Shown one piece after another: positions 9,101-17,695 of a stretch of 64,000 nt of DNA (position 1 is its first letter; each line of letters starts with the position of its first letter). The position numbers and the translations under genes are program-made. This DNA is from Mycolicibacter terrae (GTDB lineage Bacteria > Actinomycetota > Actinomycetes > Mycobacteriales > Mycobacteriaceae): assembly GCF_010727125.1 (NCBI RefSeq), contig NZ_AP022564.1, positions 558,001-622,000 of the forward strand, read 5' to 3'. The notes below the pieces were generated by a model. It searched no databases. It was not told where the DNA came from and saw only the letters and a program-made list of their open reading frames with translations.

Positions 9101-10026
9101 GCAGACCTCGCGAGCTCAGGTTCGACGGCCGGGTCGCCGTCGTGACCGGTGCCGGGCGCGGATTGGGGCGCGCCTATGCGCACCTGCTCGCGGCGCGGGG
9201 GGCCAGCGTCGTGGTCAACGACACCGGGGCCGACCTCACCGGCGACGGCGTGCGGGTCGAGGCGGCCGAGCAGGTGGCCGAGGCGATCCGGGCGGCCGGC
9301 GGCGACGCGGTCGCCTGCACCGCGTCGGTCGCGACACCGCAGGGCGGGCAGGACATCATCGCCGCCGCGCTCGAGCGCTACGGCCGGCTCGACATCGTGA
9401 TCCACAACGCCGGAAACGTCCGGCGCGCCTCGCTGCGGGACATGACTCCGGCGGATTTCGATGCGGTGCTGGACGTACACCTGCGCGGAGCTTTCCATGT
9501 CGTGCGGGCTGCCTTCCCGGTCATGTGCGATGCGGGCTACGGTCGCATTGTGTTGACCTCGTCGATCGGCGGCCTGTACGGCAACTCCGGTGTGGCCAAC
9601 TATGCGGCTGCCAAGGCGGGCGTGATCGGGCTGAGCAACGTCGCGGCACTGGAGGGCGCACCTGCCGGTGTGATGTGCAATGTCGTCGTGCCTGCCGCGG
9701 TGACCAGGATGGCCGAGGGTATCGACACCTCGGGCTATCCGCCGATGGAACCGGAACTTGTAGCGCCCGTGGTGGGTTGGCTGGCGCACGAATCCTGTTC
9801 GGTCACCGGCGATGTGCTGATCGCGCTGGCGGGCCGGGTGGCCCGGGCGGTGGTGGCCGAAAGCCCCGGCGTCTACCAGCCGTCGTGGACCATCGACGAG
9901 GTCGGCGAACGGATCGGGGAGATCCGGGATATCCGGGCACCGGTGGTCTTCTCGGTGGTGCCGGACGGTCATGCCGACCACATCCGATACAGCTTCGGGA
10001 TGACCCAGACAGACAGAACCCAGTAG
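9097..10026 (+). CDS. SDR, 3-hydroxyacyl-CoA dehydrogenase-like (HSD17B4 type)
   Basis: A 309-residue SDR. It has the HSD17B4-like N-terminus LRFDGRVAVVTGAGRGLGRAY split by the NAD turn GAGRGLG (18-24), a VVNDTG acidic strand end, HNAG near 103, Ser155/156 and Tyr169-x3-Lys173. In multifunctional enzymes this domain oxidises (3R)-hydroxyacyl-CoA, so a beta-oxidation step is likely; an alternative is another secondary alcohol. The start is a TTG at 9097 overlapping the upstream stop (TTGA). The C-terminal 60 residues after the Rossmann fold resemble the tail of such proteins, not a hydratase domain. Confidence 0.88.
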   Translation: MSRPRELRFDGRVAVVTGAGRGLGRAYAHLLAARGASVVVNDTGADLTGDGVRVEAAEQVAEAIRAAGGDAVACTASVATPQGGQDIIAAALERYGRLDIVIHNAGNVRRASLRDMTPADFDAVLDVHLRGAFHVVRAAFPVMCDAGYGRIVLTSSIGGLYGNSGVANYAAAKAGVIGLSNVAALEGAPAGVMCNVVVPAAVTRMAEGIDTSGYPPMEPELVAPVVGWLAHESCSVTGDVLIALAGRVARAVVAESPGVYQPSWTIDEVGERIGEIRDIRAPVVFSVVPDGHADHIRYSFGMTQTDRTQ

Positions 10027-10053
10027 TCCCCACCTAGTCCAAGGAGTGTTGTG

Positions 10054-11481
10054 ATGCGCGAATACACCCAGTTCTACATCGACGGCCGATGGGTGGATCC
10101 CGTTGAGCTCAGGACACTTGACGTCGAGAACCCGGCCACCGAGCAGGTCGCCGGGAAAATCGCGCTCGGCTCGGCGGCTGATGTCGATCACGCCGTCGCC
10201 GCGGCCCGGCGAGCGTTCGCCGGCTGGTCGCAGAGCAGCCGCGCCGAACGGCTGGATCTGCTGCAGTCGATTCTCGCCGAATACCAGCGGCGTAGTGGCG
10301 ATCTGGCTGACGCGGTCAGCGACGAGATCGGAGCTCCGCCGGCGCTGGCTGCCGGGGCGCAGGTGCAGCTGGGCATCGGCCATATGCTGACTGCGATCGA
10401 CGCACTGAAGAACTTCCCGTTCGAAGAGCAACGCGGCGACACCCTGGTGGTGCGCGAGCCGATCGGGGTCTGCGGTCTGATCACGCCGTGGAACTGGCCG
10501 CTGAACCAGATCGCGGTGAAGGTCTACCCGGCGTTGGCGACCGGCTGCACCATGGTCTTGAAACCATCCGAGGTCGCGCCTTTCTCGGCCTACATCTTCA
10601 CCGAGATCATGGCTGCCGCAGGCGTTCCGGCCGGCGTCTACAACATGGTCAACGGCGACGGCCCCGGGGTGGGGGTGGCGCTGTCCCAGCATGCGGGCGT
10701 CGACATGGTGTCGTTCACCGGTTCCACCCGCGCCGGCGTCGCGGTAGCCGAGAACGCCGCTCCGACCGTGAAGCGGGTGACCCAGGAACTCGGCGGCAAG
10801 AGCGCCAACATCGTGCTCGACGACGACGCGTTCGTCGACAGTGTCACCGCCGGGGTGTCGACCATGATGGTCAACTCCGGGCAGAGCTGTAACGCGCCGT
10901 CACGGATGCTGGTGCCGAACTCGCGGATGGACGAGGCCATCGCCATCGCGCATGCGGTAGCCGAGCAGGTCAAGGTGGGTGACACCACCGATGCGAAAGC
11001 CATCGGCCCGGTGGCGTCGGGGGCGCAGTTCACCAAGGTGCAGGGCCTGATCGAGCAGGGCATCGCCGAGGGCGCGACGGTCGCGGCCGGCGGCGCCGGC
11101 CGGCCGGCCGGGCTGGACACCGGGTACTACGTCAAGCCGACGGTCTTCGCCCGCGTCGACAACAAGATGACGATCGCGCGGGAGGAGATCTTCGGCCCGG
11201 TGCTGTGCATCCTGGGCTACGACGACCTCGACGAGGCCGTCGAGATCGCCAACGACACCGATTACGGTCTGGCCGGTTATGTCTCGGGCGCCGACCTGGA
11301 CGTCGCGCGGGGAATCGCCCGCCGTATCCGGGCCGGCTGGGTGGCGATCAACCACGCCTTCGACATGAACGCACCGTTCGGCGGTTACAAGCGCAGCGGC
11401 AACGGGCGTGAGTGGAGCGACGCGGGATTCCACGAGTACCTCGAGACCAAGAGCACGTTGGGGTACGGGGCCGCCGGCTGA
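10054..11481 (+). CDS. NAD(P)-dependent aldehyde dehydrogenase
   Basis: A 475-residue aldehyde dehydrogenase with all key residues: Asn147 (TPWNWP), Glu245 in ELGGKS and catalytic Cys279 in NSGQSCNAP. The C-terminal NHAFDMNAPFGGYKRSGNGR is standard. It would oxidise an aldehyde formed by hydroxylation or retro-aldol cleavage to the acid. A GTG lies three bases in front of the ATG, but the spacing from AAGGAG (10041-10046) favours ATG 10054. It is the last gene of the first rightward operon, ending tail-to-tail with the reductase gene 36 nt away. Confidence 0.93.
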   Translation: MREYTQFYIDGRWVDPVELRTLDVENPATEQVAGKIALGSAADVDHAVAAARRAFAGWSQSSRAERLDLLQSILAEYQRRSGDLADAVSDEIGAPPALAAGAQVQLGIGHMLTAIDALKNFPFEEQRGDTLVVREPIGVCGLITPWNWPLNQIAVKVYPALATGCTMVLKPSEVAPFSAYIFTEIMAAAGVPAGVYNMVNGDGPGVGVALSQHAGVDMVSFTGSTRAGVAVAENAAPTVKRVTQELGGKSANIVLDDDAFVDSVTAGVSTMMVNSGQSCNAPSRMLVPNSRMDEAIAIAHAVAEQVKVGDTTDAKAIGPVASGAQFTKVQGLIEQGIAEGATVAAGGAGRPAGLDTGYYVKPTVFARVDNKMTIAREEIFGPVLCILGYDDLDEAVEIANDTDYGLAGYVSGADLDVARGIARRIRAGWVAINHAFDMNAPFGGYKRSGNGREWSDAGFHEYLETKSTLGYGAAG

Positions 11482-11517
11482 GGGCGGGGTGGGGTGGTCA
11501 TGCCCGATTACGCGTGA

Positions 11518-12534
11518 CTATTCATAGTGCACGGTGATCGAACCGCCTTCCGGCACAGCCTGGCAGGTCAGGATGTAGCCGTCGGCGACCTCGTCGTCCT
11601 CCAGGGCCTTGTTGACGATCATCGTCGCGCAACCCTCGCTGACGTGCGCGATGCAGGTTCCGCAGTTGCCGGCCTCGCAGGAGAACGGCGGTGCCAATCC
11701 GGCCCGGCGGGCGCTGTCCAGCAGGGTCTCCCCGGCGACCCGCGGCACCGCCGCCTTCTTGCGCCCGAGGTGAATCGTGACCGTCCCGCTCACCTCGGCC
11801 GTGGCGGCCGCAGCCGGCTGGGGTTTCGGTGTCTCGGCAGCGGTGCCCGCCGCGTCGAAGTCCTCGACGAACAGCCGGCCCGGGCCGGGCCAGGCCGTGC
11901 GAACGACCGCCATGAATCCCACCGGACCGCACAGGTAGCAGTCGGCCCCGGTGTCCGCGCCGACGAACGCGGTGACGGCGGCCGCGTCGAGGAGGCCGTC
12001 GGTGGCATCGCGATGCCGCTGCACCGACAGCCGGCCGGGATACCGGGCGGCGAGGTCGGCCAGCGCGTCGTCGAAGATCGCCGCCGCGGCGTCCCGGTCG
12101 GCGCAGAGCAGTCGCACGGTGCGGTCGGTGGTGGCCAGCGCGCTCTTGGCCAGCGACAGGATGGGCGTGATCCCACTGCCGCCGGAGAAGCCCAGCAGCG
12201 GTGCGTCCGAAGCGTCCAGGCAGAAGGTCCCCGCCGCGCGGGTCATGGTCAACTCATCGCCTTCGGCGAGGTTGTCCAGCAACCAATTCGACACCTTCCC
12301 GCCGGGAACACGCTTGACCGTGGTCATCAGCTCGGTGTCGGTCTCCGGGGCGCTCGACATGGAGTAGGACCGGTACAGCTCCTCGCCGTCCACCGTCACC
12401 TGGAACGTCGAGTACTGACCGGCCCGGTAGGGAAAGGCTCCCTCATGCGGCGCGAGCACGAATGTGTACGCGTCGGCAGTCTCCTTGACGATGCGGGTCA
12501 CGGTCGCCCGCTGGAATACGTGAGTGACCGCCAC
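11518..12534 (-). CDS. KshB-like ferredoxin/oxygenase reductase (FAD, NAD, 2Fe-2S)
   Basis: A 338-residue electron-transfer protein. An FAD-binding barrel (RSYS at 55-58) is followed by an NAD domain (GFSGGSGITP at 115-124), a Pro/Ala linker, and a C-terminal plant-type [2Fe-2S] domain with Cys286, 291, 294 and 324 (CEAGNCGTC). This order is that of KshB, the reductase of 3-ketosteroid 9-alpha-hydroxylase. It is the only such reductase seen in the window, so it may serve both Rieske oxygenases (5038-6426, 26447-27742). The start is taken as the GTG at 12534, six bases from GGAAGG; the GTG at 12540 lies too close to that site. It is divergent from the CoA ligase across a perfect regulatory palindrome. 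Confidence 0.92.
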   Translation of the reverse strand: MAVTHVFQRATVTRIVKETADAYTFVLAPHEGAFPYRAGQYSTFQVTVDGEELYRSYSMSSAPETDTELMTTVKRVPGGKVSNWLLDNLAEGDELTMTRAAGTFCLDASDAPLLGFSGGSGITPILSLAKSALATTDRTVRLLCADRDAAAAIFDDALADLAARYPGRLSVQRHRDATDGLLDAAAVTAFVGADTGADCYLCGPVGFMAVVRTAWPGPGRLFVEDFDAAGTAAETPKPQPAAAATAEVSGTVTIHLGRKKAAVPRVAGETLLDSARRAGLAPPFSCEAGNCGTCIAHVSEGCATMIVNKALEDDEVADGYILTCQAVPEGGSITVHYE

Positions 12535-12567
12535 GACCACCCCTTCCGGTTTGCGTTCTTCGTTACA

Positions 12568-12582
12568 GAGAATACTATTCTC
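12568..12582. promoter_or_regulatory. palindromic operator, perfect GAGAATNNNATTCTC
   Basis: GAGAATACTATTCTC in the 71-bp gap between the divergent reductase (left) and acyl-CoA ligase (right) genes. All 12 fixed positions match the block-wide palindrome. It starts 33 bp upstream of the reductase start and ends 23 bp upstream of the ligase ATG, so one bound repressor could cover both promoters. Confidence 0.75.
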
Positions 12583-12605
12583 TCAAACCGATAGGATCTT
12601 CTCAA

Positions 12606-14048
12606 ATGTTCTCTGGATCGCCTGGGTCATCCACCGCGGTGCTCGCGTTCGAGGACCGGCAGTTGCCGCTGCCGGAACTCGCCGAGCGGGCGGACGCGCT
12701 GGCAGCCGCCCTGGCCGCCGACGGTGTGACTGCCGGCGATCGGGTGGCGCTGATGGCGTCGAACCGGCCGGAGTTCGTTGTCGCGGTGTACGCCATATGG
12801 CGACTCGGGGCCGTGGTCGCCCTGCTCAGCCCGGCCTGGAAGCGCGATGAGGTGGCGCACGCGCTGGCGCTGTCCGCACCCCGATACGCGCTCGGCGACC
12901 ATCCGGTGCTGGCCGAGCTGATGCCGATGCGGCACCTGGATGAGCCGGTACCCCCCGGCGCGCCGGTCGGTGCCCCGCCGGCCGGAGCGGCAGCTGTCGA
13001 AGCCGACGCACTGCTGGTGTTCAGCTCCGGCACCACCGGCTTGCCCAAGGCGGTGCGGCACACGCACGCCTCGCTGGCCGCCGGGGTGCGGCACTGGCGG
13101 GATGCGCTGGGTTTGACCGCCGACGACCGGATCCAGGTCGTGACCCCGCCGTCACACATCCTCGGCCTGCTCAACATCCTGACCGCGCTGAGCGTCGGGG
13201 CGCGGGTGCGCCTGCATCGTCGGTTCGACATCGAGGTGATGCTGGCAACGATCGCCGAGGACCGGATCACCGTGGAGATGGCGGTGGCGCCGATCGCGCT
13301 GGCCATCGCCGGGCATCCGGACCTGGAGTCGTTCGATCTGTCGTCGCTGCGTTTCATCATGTGGGGCGCGACGCCCGTCACCGCAGCCGTCGCCGCGGAG
13401 GTCACCCGGCGCACCGGAATCCGATGGGTACCGGCCTACGGCACCAGCGAACTTCCGGTGCTCGCCTGCAGTCCGACCGACCGTGCCGGCCTGGACGGCT
13501 CGGTTCTGCACACCGTCGGGCGGCCGGTGCCCGGGGTCGAGCTGCAGGTGGTCGACATGGAGACCGGCGCGCCGCTGCCGCCCGGCGTTCCCGGTGAGAT
13601 CCGCGCCCGTTCCGACTCGCTGATGGCCGGCTACCTGCCGGCTGAGGCGACGTCAGAAGTGCTGCGCGACGGATGGTTTCACACCGGCGACGTCGGCGTC
13701 CTCGATGCCGACGGGCGGCTACGGATCACCGACCGCTGCAAGGAGATGATCAAGGTGCGCGGCTTCCAGGTCGCCCCCGCCGAGATCGAGGCGGTACTGC
13801 ACGAGCATCCGGCCGTCGCGGACTGCGGAGTGTTCGGGGTACCCGACGCCAACGACGGGGAGGCCGTCGTCGCGGCCGTCGCATTGCGCGCACCGGTCGA
13901 GGAGGCCGAGCTCACGGCGCTGGTGGGTGATCGGCTCGCGTCCTACAAGCGACTCAGCCGGGTGGTGGTCGTCCCCGAGATTCCCCGGCTGCCGTCCGGA
14001 AAGCTGTTGCGTCGACTACTGAAGGAGCGCCTATGGATGTCCGGCTGA
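12606..14048 (+). CDS. acyl-CoA ligase (AMP-binding, ANL family)
   Basis: A 480-residue adenylate-forming ligase that would attach CoA to a carboxylic acid. The P-loop FSSGTTGLPK is at 139-148, the A5 region appears as WVPAYGTSELPV, the hinge segment as DRCKEMIKVRGFQVAP and the catalytic Lys466 in PSGKLLRR. It is slightly shorter than the usual 500-550 because the N-terminus is trimmed. AGGA stands nine bases before the ATG. The 3' end overlaps the next gene by 16 bases, showing a tight operon with two acyl-CoA dehydrogenases, an enoyl-CoA hydratase and MeaB: a side-chain beta-oxidation set. Acid specificity unknown. Confidence 0.92.
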   Translation: MFSGSPGSSTAVLAFEDRQLPLPELAERADALAAALAADGVTAGDRVALMASNRPEFVVAVYAIWRLGAVVALLSPAWKRDEVAHALALSAPRYALGDHPVLAELMPMRHLDEPVPPGAPVGAPPAGAAAVEADALLVFSSGTTGLPKAVRHTHASLAAGVRHWRDALGLTADDRIQVVTPPSHILGLLNILTALSVGARVRLHRRFDIEVMLATIAEDRITVEMAVAPIALAIAGHPDLESFDLSSLRFIMWGATPVTAAVAAEVTRRTGIRWVPAYGTSELPVLACSPTDRAGLDGSVLHTVGRPVPGVELQVVDMETGAPLPPGVPGEIRARSDSLMAGYLPAEATSEVLRDGWFHTGDVGVLDADGRLRITDRCKEMIKVRGFQVAPAEIEAVLHEHPAVADCGVFGVPDANDGEAVVAAVALRAPVEEAELTALVGDRLASYKRLSRVVVVPEIPRLPSGKLLRRLLKERLWMSG

Positions 14049-14938
14049 ATGCCGAGCAGCGACAACTGCGGGATGCCGCAGCCAAGCTCGCCGACGACCT
14101 GGGGCCGGGCTCGGTCGCCGAACTCGACGATGCCGATCGGGTGGCCCGCCTGGAAAAGACTGTCGCCCAAACCGGTTGGCGCTCGCTGCGCTCGGACGGG
14201 GCGTCGGGGGTGGAGGTGGCGATCGTTGCCGAGGAGTTCGGGCGCGGCCTGGTCGACGTGCCATTCCTGGGGCCGGTGCTCGCCGACGATCTGGGCCGGC
14301 ACGTGGCGCTTGGCGCTGGACCGGCCACGGTCGCGTTCAACGAGATCGCGATCGACGCCCGCGGCGCCGCGCTGGCCGCGACGGTGCGCGAAGGCGCGGT
14401 GCTGACCGCCCCGGTCGGGGCGGTGCGCGACGGCGCCGACCTGACCCGAACCGGAGCCGAGCTGGCCGGCGCGCTGCAGCAGGCCGGCGAGCTCGGCGCC
14501 GAGAGCGCTCAGCGCTGGCAGGCGTTGACGCTGGCGGCGACCTCCGCCGATCTGGTCGGCACCGCACGCGGGGCACACGCATTGGCGTGCGACTACGCCA
14601 AGATCCGGGAGCAGTACGGCAAACCCATCGGCAGCCATCAGGCCATCGCCCATCTGCTCGCCGAGGGATTGGCGCTGATCGAGGGCTCGGTGAGCGTGTT
14701 GCGGCACTCCGCCTGGGCGGTGGACGAAGCCGGGGCGGCCGACGCGGTGCGCGCCGCTCGCATCGCCAAGATCTATTGCGCCCGCACCGCCCGCACGGTC
14801 TGCGAGACCGCGATCCAAGTGCACGGCGGTATCGGCAACACCTGGGAATGCCTGGCGCACGTGTACCTGCGCCGTGCACTGACCTCGACCGGCCTGTGGC
14901 CCGTGACGATCAGGGAGATCGCTGATGGACTTTCGTGA
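14033..14938 (+). CDS. acyl-CoA dehydrogenase, short non-catalytic-type subunit
   Basis: A 301-residue acyl-CoA dehydrogenase homologue with a normal C-terminal helical domain (YAKIREQYGKPIGSHQA, then VHGGIGNTWE). The middle beta domain is reduced, and the GHER segment carrying a conserved Glu in the partner gene is absent. Actinobacterial steroid side-chain dehydrogenases (FadE26/27, FadE28/29, FadE17/18) are alpha2-beta2 heteromers with this size split. The immediate partner at 14925, overlapping by 14 bases, is the full subunit. Both probably form one FAD enzyme acting on a bulky CoA ester. Confidence 0.88.
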   Translation: MDVRLNAEQRQLRDAAAKLADDLGPGSVAELDDADRVARLEKTVAQTGWRSLRSDGASGVEVAIVAEEFGRGLVDVPFLGPVLADDLGRHVALGAGPATVAFNEIAIDARGAALAATVREGAVLTAPVGAVRDGADLTRTGAELAGALQQAGELGAESAQRWQALTLAATSADLVGTARGAHALACDYAKIREQYGKPIGSHQAIAHLLAEGLALIEGSVSVLRHSAWAVDEAGAADAVRAARIAKIYCARTARTVCETAIQVHGGIGNTWECLAHVYLRRALTSTGLWPVTIREIADGLS

Positions 14939-16025
14939 TTCACCCGCCGAAGCCGACTTCCGCGGCCGGCTTCGGGCCTGGCTGACCGAGCGGGCCGGCA
15001 GCTTCCCCGCCGCCGGCGGCGACGAGTACTGGGCGAAGCAGGGGGAATGGCATCAGGCCCTCTACGGCGCCGGATTCTTCGGGGTGTCCTGGCCGCGCGA
15101 ATACGGCGGCCAAGAGCTGCCGCCGGTTTATGACGTGATCGTCGACGAGGAGCTGGCGGCCGCCGGTGCCCCGCCGCGGCCGAGCCTGGGCTATCTGGTC
15201 GTGGGTCTGGGCCGCCACGCCGGCAAAGAACTGCAGCAACGATTCCTGCCCGGGATGATCGACGGCACGCAGCGCTGGTGTCAGGGTTTCTCCGAGCCCG
15301 GTGCCGGATCGGACCTGGCGTCGCTGACCACGACCGCGACCCGTGACGGCGACGACTATGTCATTCACGGGCACAAGATCTGGACCAGCTACTCCGACGT
15401 CGCGGACTGGTGTCTGCTGCTGGCCCGTACCGACAAGGACGCCCCGAGGCACCGCGGTATCTCGGCGTTCATCATCTCCATGCACCAGCCCGGCATCTCC
15501 CAGCGGCCGCTGCAGATGATCAACGGTGTCACCACCGAATTCGGGCAGGTGCTGTTCGACGGTGCGACGGTTCCGGCGAGTCAGATGGTCGGCGCGCCGG
15601 GGGAGGGCTGGGCGCTGGCGATGACGGTCGTCGGACATGAGCGCGAGCCGTCGACCCTGGGGTACTCCGCCCGCTACGGCAAGTTGGTCCGCCAGATGGC
15701 GGGGCGTGTCGACCGGGCGGGTGCCGACGTTCCGGAGGAATTGGCTTGGGCGGCAGTGGAAACCGAGATGCTGCGGTTGCATGTGCGTCGGCGGCTCTCC
15801 GAGCAGCTCGACGGGCTCTCGCACGGTCCGGAGGGTTCGCTGGACAAGTTGCTGATGACCTGGGTGGAGCAGTCGGTGGGCCACGCCGCGCTGGCCGCCG
15901 GCGGTGTCGACGACCCCGACCTGCTCAGCGCCTACCTCTACAGCCGCGCCCAGAGTGTGATGGGCGGGACCTCGCAGATTCAGAAGAACATCATTGCCGG
16001 CCGAATCCTGGGATTGGGAGTCTGA
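14925..16025 (+). CDS. acyl-CoA dehydrogenase, full-length partner subunit
   Basis: A 366-residue acyl-CoA dehydrogenase. It has the FAD/substrate motif FSEPGAGSDLASL, VIHGHKIWTSYS, the GHER segment (VVGHEREPST) proposed for the catalytic Glu in this clade, and the C-terminal MGGTSQIQKNIIAGRILGL. It introduces the alpha-beta double bond in an acyl-CoA. It overlaps the short subunit by 14 bases and is followed one base later by an enoyl-CoA hydratase, giving two consecutive beta-oxidation steps in one operon. Confidence 0.92.
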   Translation: MDFRDSPAEADFRGRLRAWLTERAGSFPAAGGDEYWAKQGEWHQALYGAGFFGVSWPREYGGQELPPVYDVIVDEELAAAGAPPRPSLGYLVVGLGRHAGKELQQRFLPGMIDGTQRWCQGFSEPGAGSDLASLTTTATRDGDDYVIHGHKIWTSYSDVADWCLLLARTDKDAPRHRGISAFIISMHQPGISQRPLQMINGVTTEFGQVLFDGATVPASQMVGAPGEGWALAMTVVGHEREPSTLGYSARYGKLVRQMAGRVDRAGADVPEELAWAAVETEMLRLHVRRRLSEQLDGLSHGPEGSLDKLLMTWVEQSVGHAALAAGGVDDPDLLSAYLYSRAQSVMGGTSQIQKNIIAGRILGLGV

Positions 16026-16026
16026 C

Positions 16027-16794
16027 ATGTACGACATACCTGCTGAGATCGACGTGCGCGCCGATGGTCCGCTGCGGATCATCACGCTCAATCGACCGGA
16101 CGCGCTCAATGCGGTCAACGACGCCCTGCACACCGGTTTGGCGAAACTGTGGCCGCAGCTGGAGGAGGATCGCGATGCCCGGGCGGCGGTGCTGACCGGG
16201 AGCGGGCGGGCATTTTCGGCCGGTGGCGACTTCGCCTACCTCGACGAGCTGCGCCGCAATGAGAAGCTGCGGGCCAAGACGATTCTGCACGGCCGTGAGA
16301 TCGTGTTGGGTATGGCGCGTTGCCGCACCCCGGTCGTCGCCGCGGTCAACGGGCCCGCGGTCGGGTTGGGTTGCAGCCTGGTGGCGCTCAGCGACATCGT
16401 CTACATGGCCGAATCCGCCTATCTCGCCGATCCGCACGTGCAGGTGGGCCTGGTCGCCGCCGACGGGGGTCCGCTGACCTGGCCGCTGCAGATGAGCCTG
16501 CTGCTGGCCAAGGAGTACGCGCTGACCGGAGCGCGGATCCCCGCGACGCGGGCGGTGGAGCTCGGCTTGGCCAACCACGTCGTGGAAGACCCACTGGCCG
16601 AAGCGATCTCGTGCGCCAAACGCATCGCTGAGCTGCCGCGTCAGGCGGTCGAGAGCACCAAGCGGCTGCTCAACATCCATTTGGAGCGCTCGGTGCTGGC
16701 CACCCTGGATTTTGCGAACATGGCCGAAGACCAGTCGTTCAAGACCGAGGACTTCAACAACATCATCGATCGGCTCACCGCGAATAAGAACTGA
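16027..16794 (+). CDS. enoyl-CoA hydratase/isomerase (crotonase) family
   Basis: A 255-residue crotonase. The oxyanion-hole segments are FSAGGDFAYL and the NGPAVGLGC turn; the usual two glutamates are not both present, because the second active-site loop reads HVQVGLVAADGG, with Asp where many hydratases have Glu. Hydration of the double bond made by the upstream dehydrogenase is the simplest role; isomerase or hydrolase activity is possible. ATG 16027 follows the previous stop by one base. Confidence 0.88.
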   Translation: MYDIPAEIDVRADGPLRIITLNRPDALNAVNDALHTGLAKLWPQLEEDRDARAAVLTGSGRAFSAGGDFAYLDELRRNEKLRAKTILHGREIVLGMARCRTPVVAAVNGPAVGLGCSLVALSDIVYMAESAYLADPHVQVGLVAADGGPLTWPLQMSLLLAKEYALTGARIPATRAVELGLANHVVEDPLAEAISCAKRIAELPRQAVESTKRLLNIHLERSVLATLDFANMAEDQSFKTEDFNNIIDRLTANKN

Positions 16795-16802
16795 TCCCTG
16801 CG

Positions 16803-17681
16803 ATGACGATCCCCGAGTTGCTCGCCGCCGCGCGTGATGGATCCGTCCGGGCGACGGGGCGGCTGCTCAGCCTGGTCGAAAGCGGCCGGCGGGTCGAGGT
16901 GCTGTCGGCCGTCGGGCCGGCCACCACCCGGGTCATCGGGGTGACCGGGCCGCCGGGCGCGGGCAAGTCCACCACGATCGCCGCACTGGTAGGGGCGTAT
17001 CGGGAACGGGGGCTGCGAGTCGGGGTGCTCGCCGTCGACCCGTCGTCGCCGTACAGCGGCGGCGCACTGCTCGGCGATCGCATCCGGATGGCCGCGCACA
17101 TCAACGATCCGGCGGTGCTGATCCGGTCGGTGGCCTCCCGCGGCCACCTCGGCGGGTTGGCCGAAGCGGTGCCCGCGGCCCTCCAGTTGCTGGCCGGGCT
17201 CGGTTACGACGTGCTGCTGCTGGAGACGGTCGGGGTGGGCCAATCCGAGATCGAGATCGCCGCGATCGCCGACCCGACGGTCGTCGTGCTCAATCCCGGT
17301 GCCGGCGACGCGGTGCAGGCCGCCAAGGCCGGGTTGCTGGAGGTGGCCGACATCGTGGTGGTCAACAAAGCCGACCGCGAGGGCGCCCAGCAGACCGTAC
17401 GTGACCTGCGGGTCGAGCTGAAGCACACCGGCGCACCGATTCTCACCCTGATCGCCGCGCGGGGCGAGGGTCTCGGCGAATTGGTGGACACCATCGAGGG
17501 GCACCACCGAACCGACAGCCGGGAGCGCCGGTTGGCGCGGGCACGCTCGCAGATCCTGTCGCTGGCACAGACCCGGCTGCGGACCCACCCGGCGCTCAAC
17601 GGGCTCGCCGAGCTGGTTGTCGACGGAGGCGGTGATCCGTACTCGGCTGCGCAGCGGTTGCTGTCACCCGGCGGCGAGTAG
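16803..17681 (+). CDS. meaB: MeaB/ArgK-type G3E GTPase (B12-mutase chaperone)
   Basis: A 292-residue P-loop GTPase of the MeaB family. Walker A is GPPGAGKS at 49-56; the base-II/III region reads AVDPSSPYSGGALLGDRIRM, the switch has ETVGVGQSE, and NKAD is the guanine motif. MeaB proteins load and protect adenosylcobalamin-dependent acyl-CoA mutases. No mutase gene is present in the window, which is unusual, so it must serve a mutase elsewhere or has another client. It begins eight bases after the hydratase and ends tail-to-tail with the following leftward gene. Confidence 0.88.
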   Translation: MTIPELLAAARDGSVRATGRLLSLVESGRRVEVLSAVGPATTRVIGVTGPPGAGKSTTIAALVGAYRERGLRVGVLAVDPSSPYSGGALLGDRIRMAAHINDPAVLIRSVASRGHLGGLAEAVPAALQLLAGLGYDVLLLETVGVGQSEIEIAAIADPTVVVLNPGAGDAVQAAKAGLLEVADIVVVNKADREGAQQTVRDLRVELKHTGAPILTLIAARGEGLGELVDTIEGHHRTDSRERRLARARSQILSLAQTRLRTHPALNGLAELVVDGGGDPYSAAQRLLSPGGE

Positions 17682-17695
17682 TTCTCGAACCGTTT

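Noticed and set aside
12568..12582. Could the palindrome be a KstR, KstR2 or IdeR box?
   Set aside because: KstR boxes centre on AAC-GTT type halves, KstR2 on CAAG-CTTG, IdeR on TTAGGTTAGG; none matches GAGAATNNNATTCTC.
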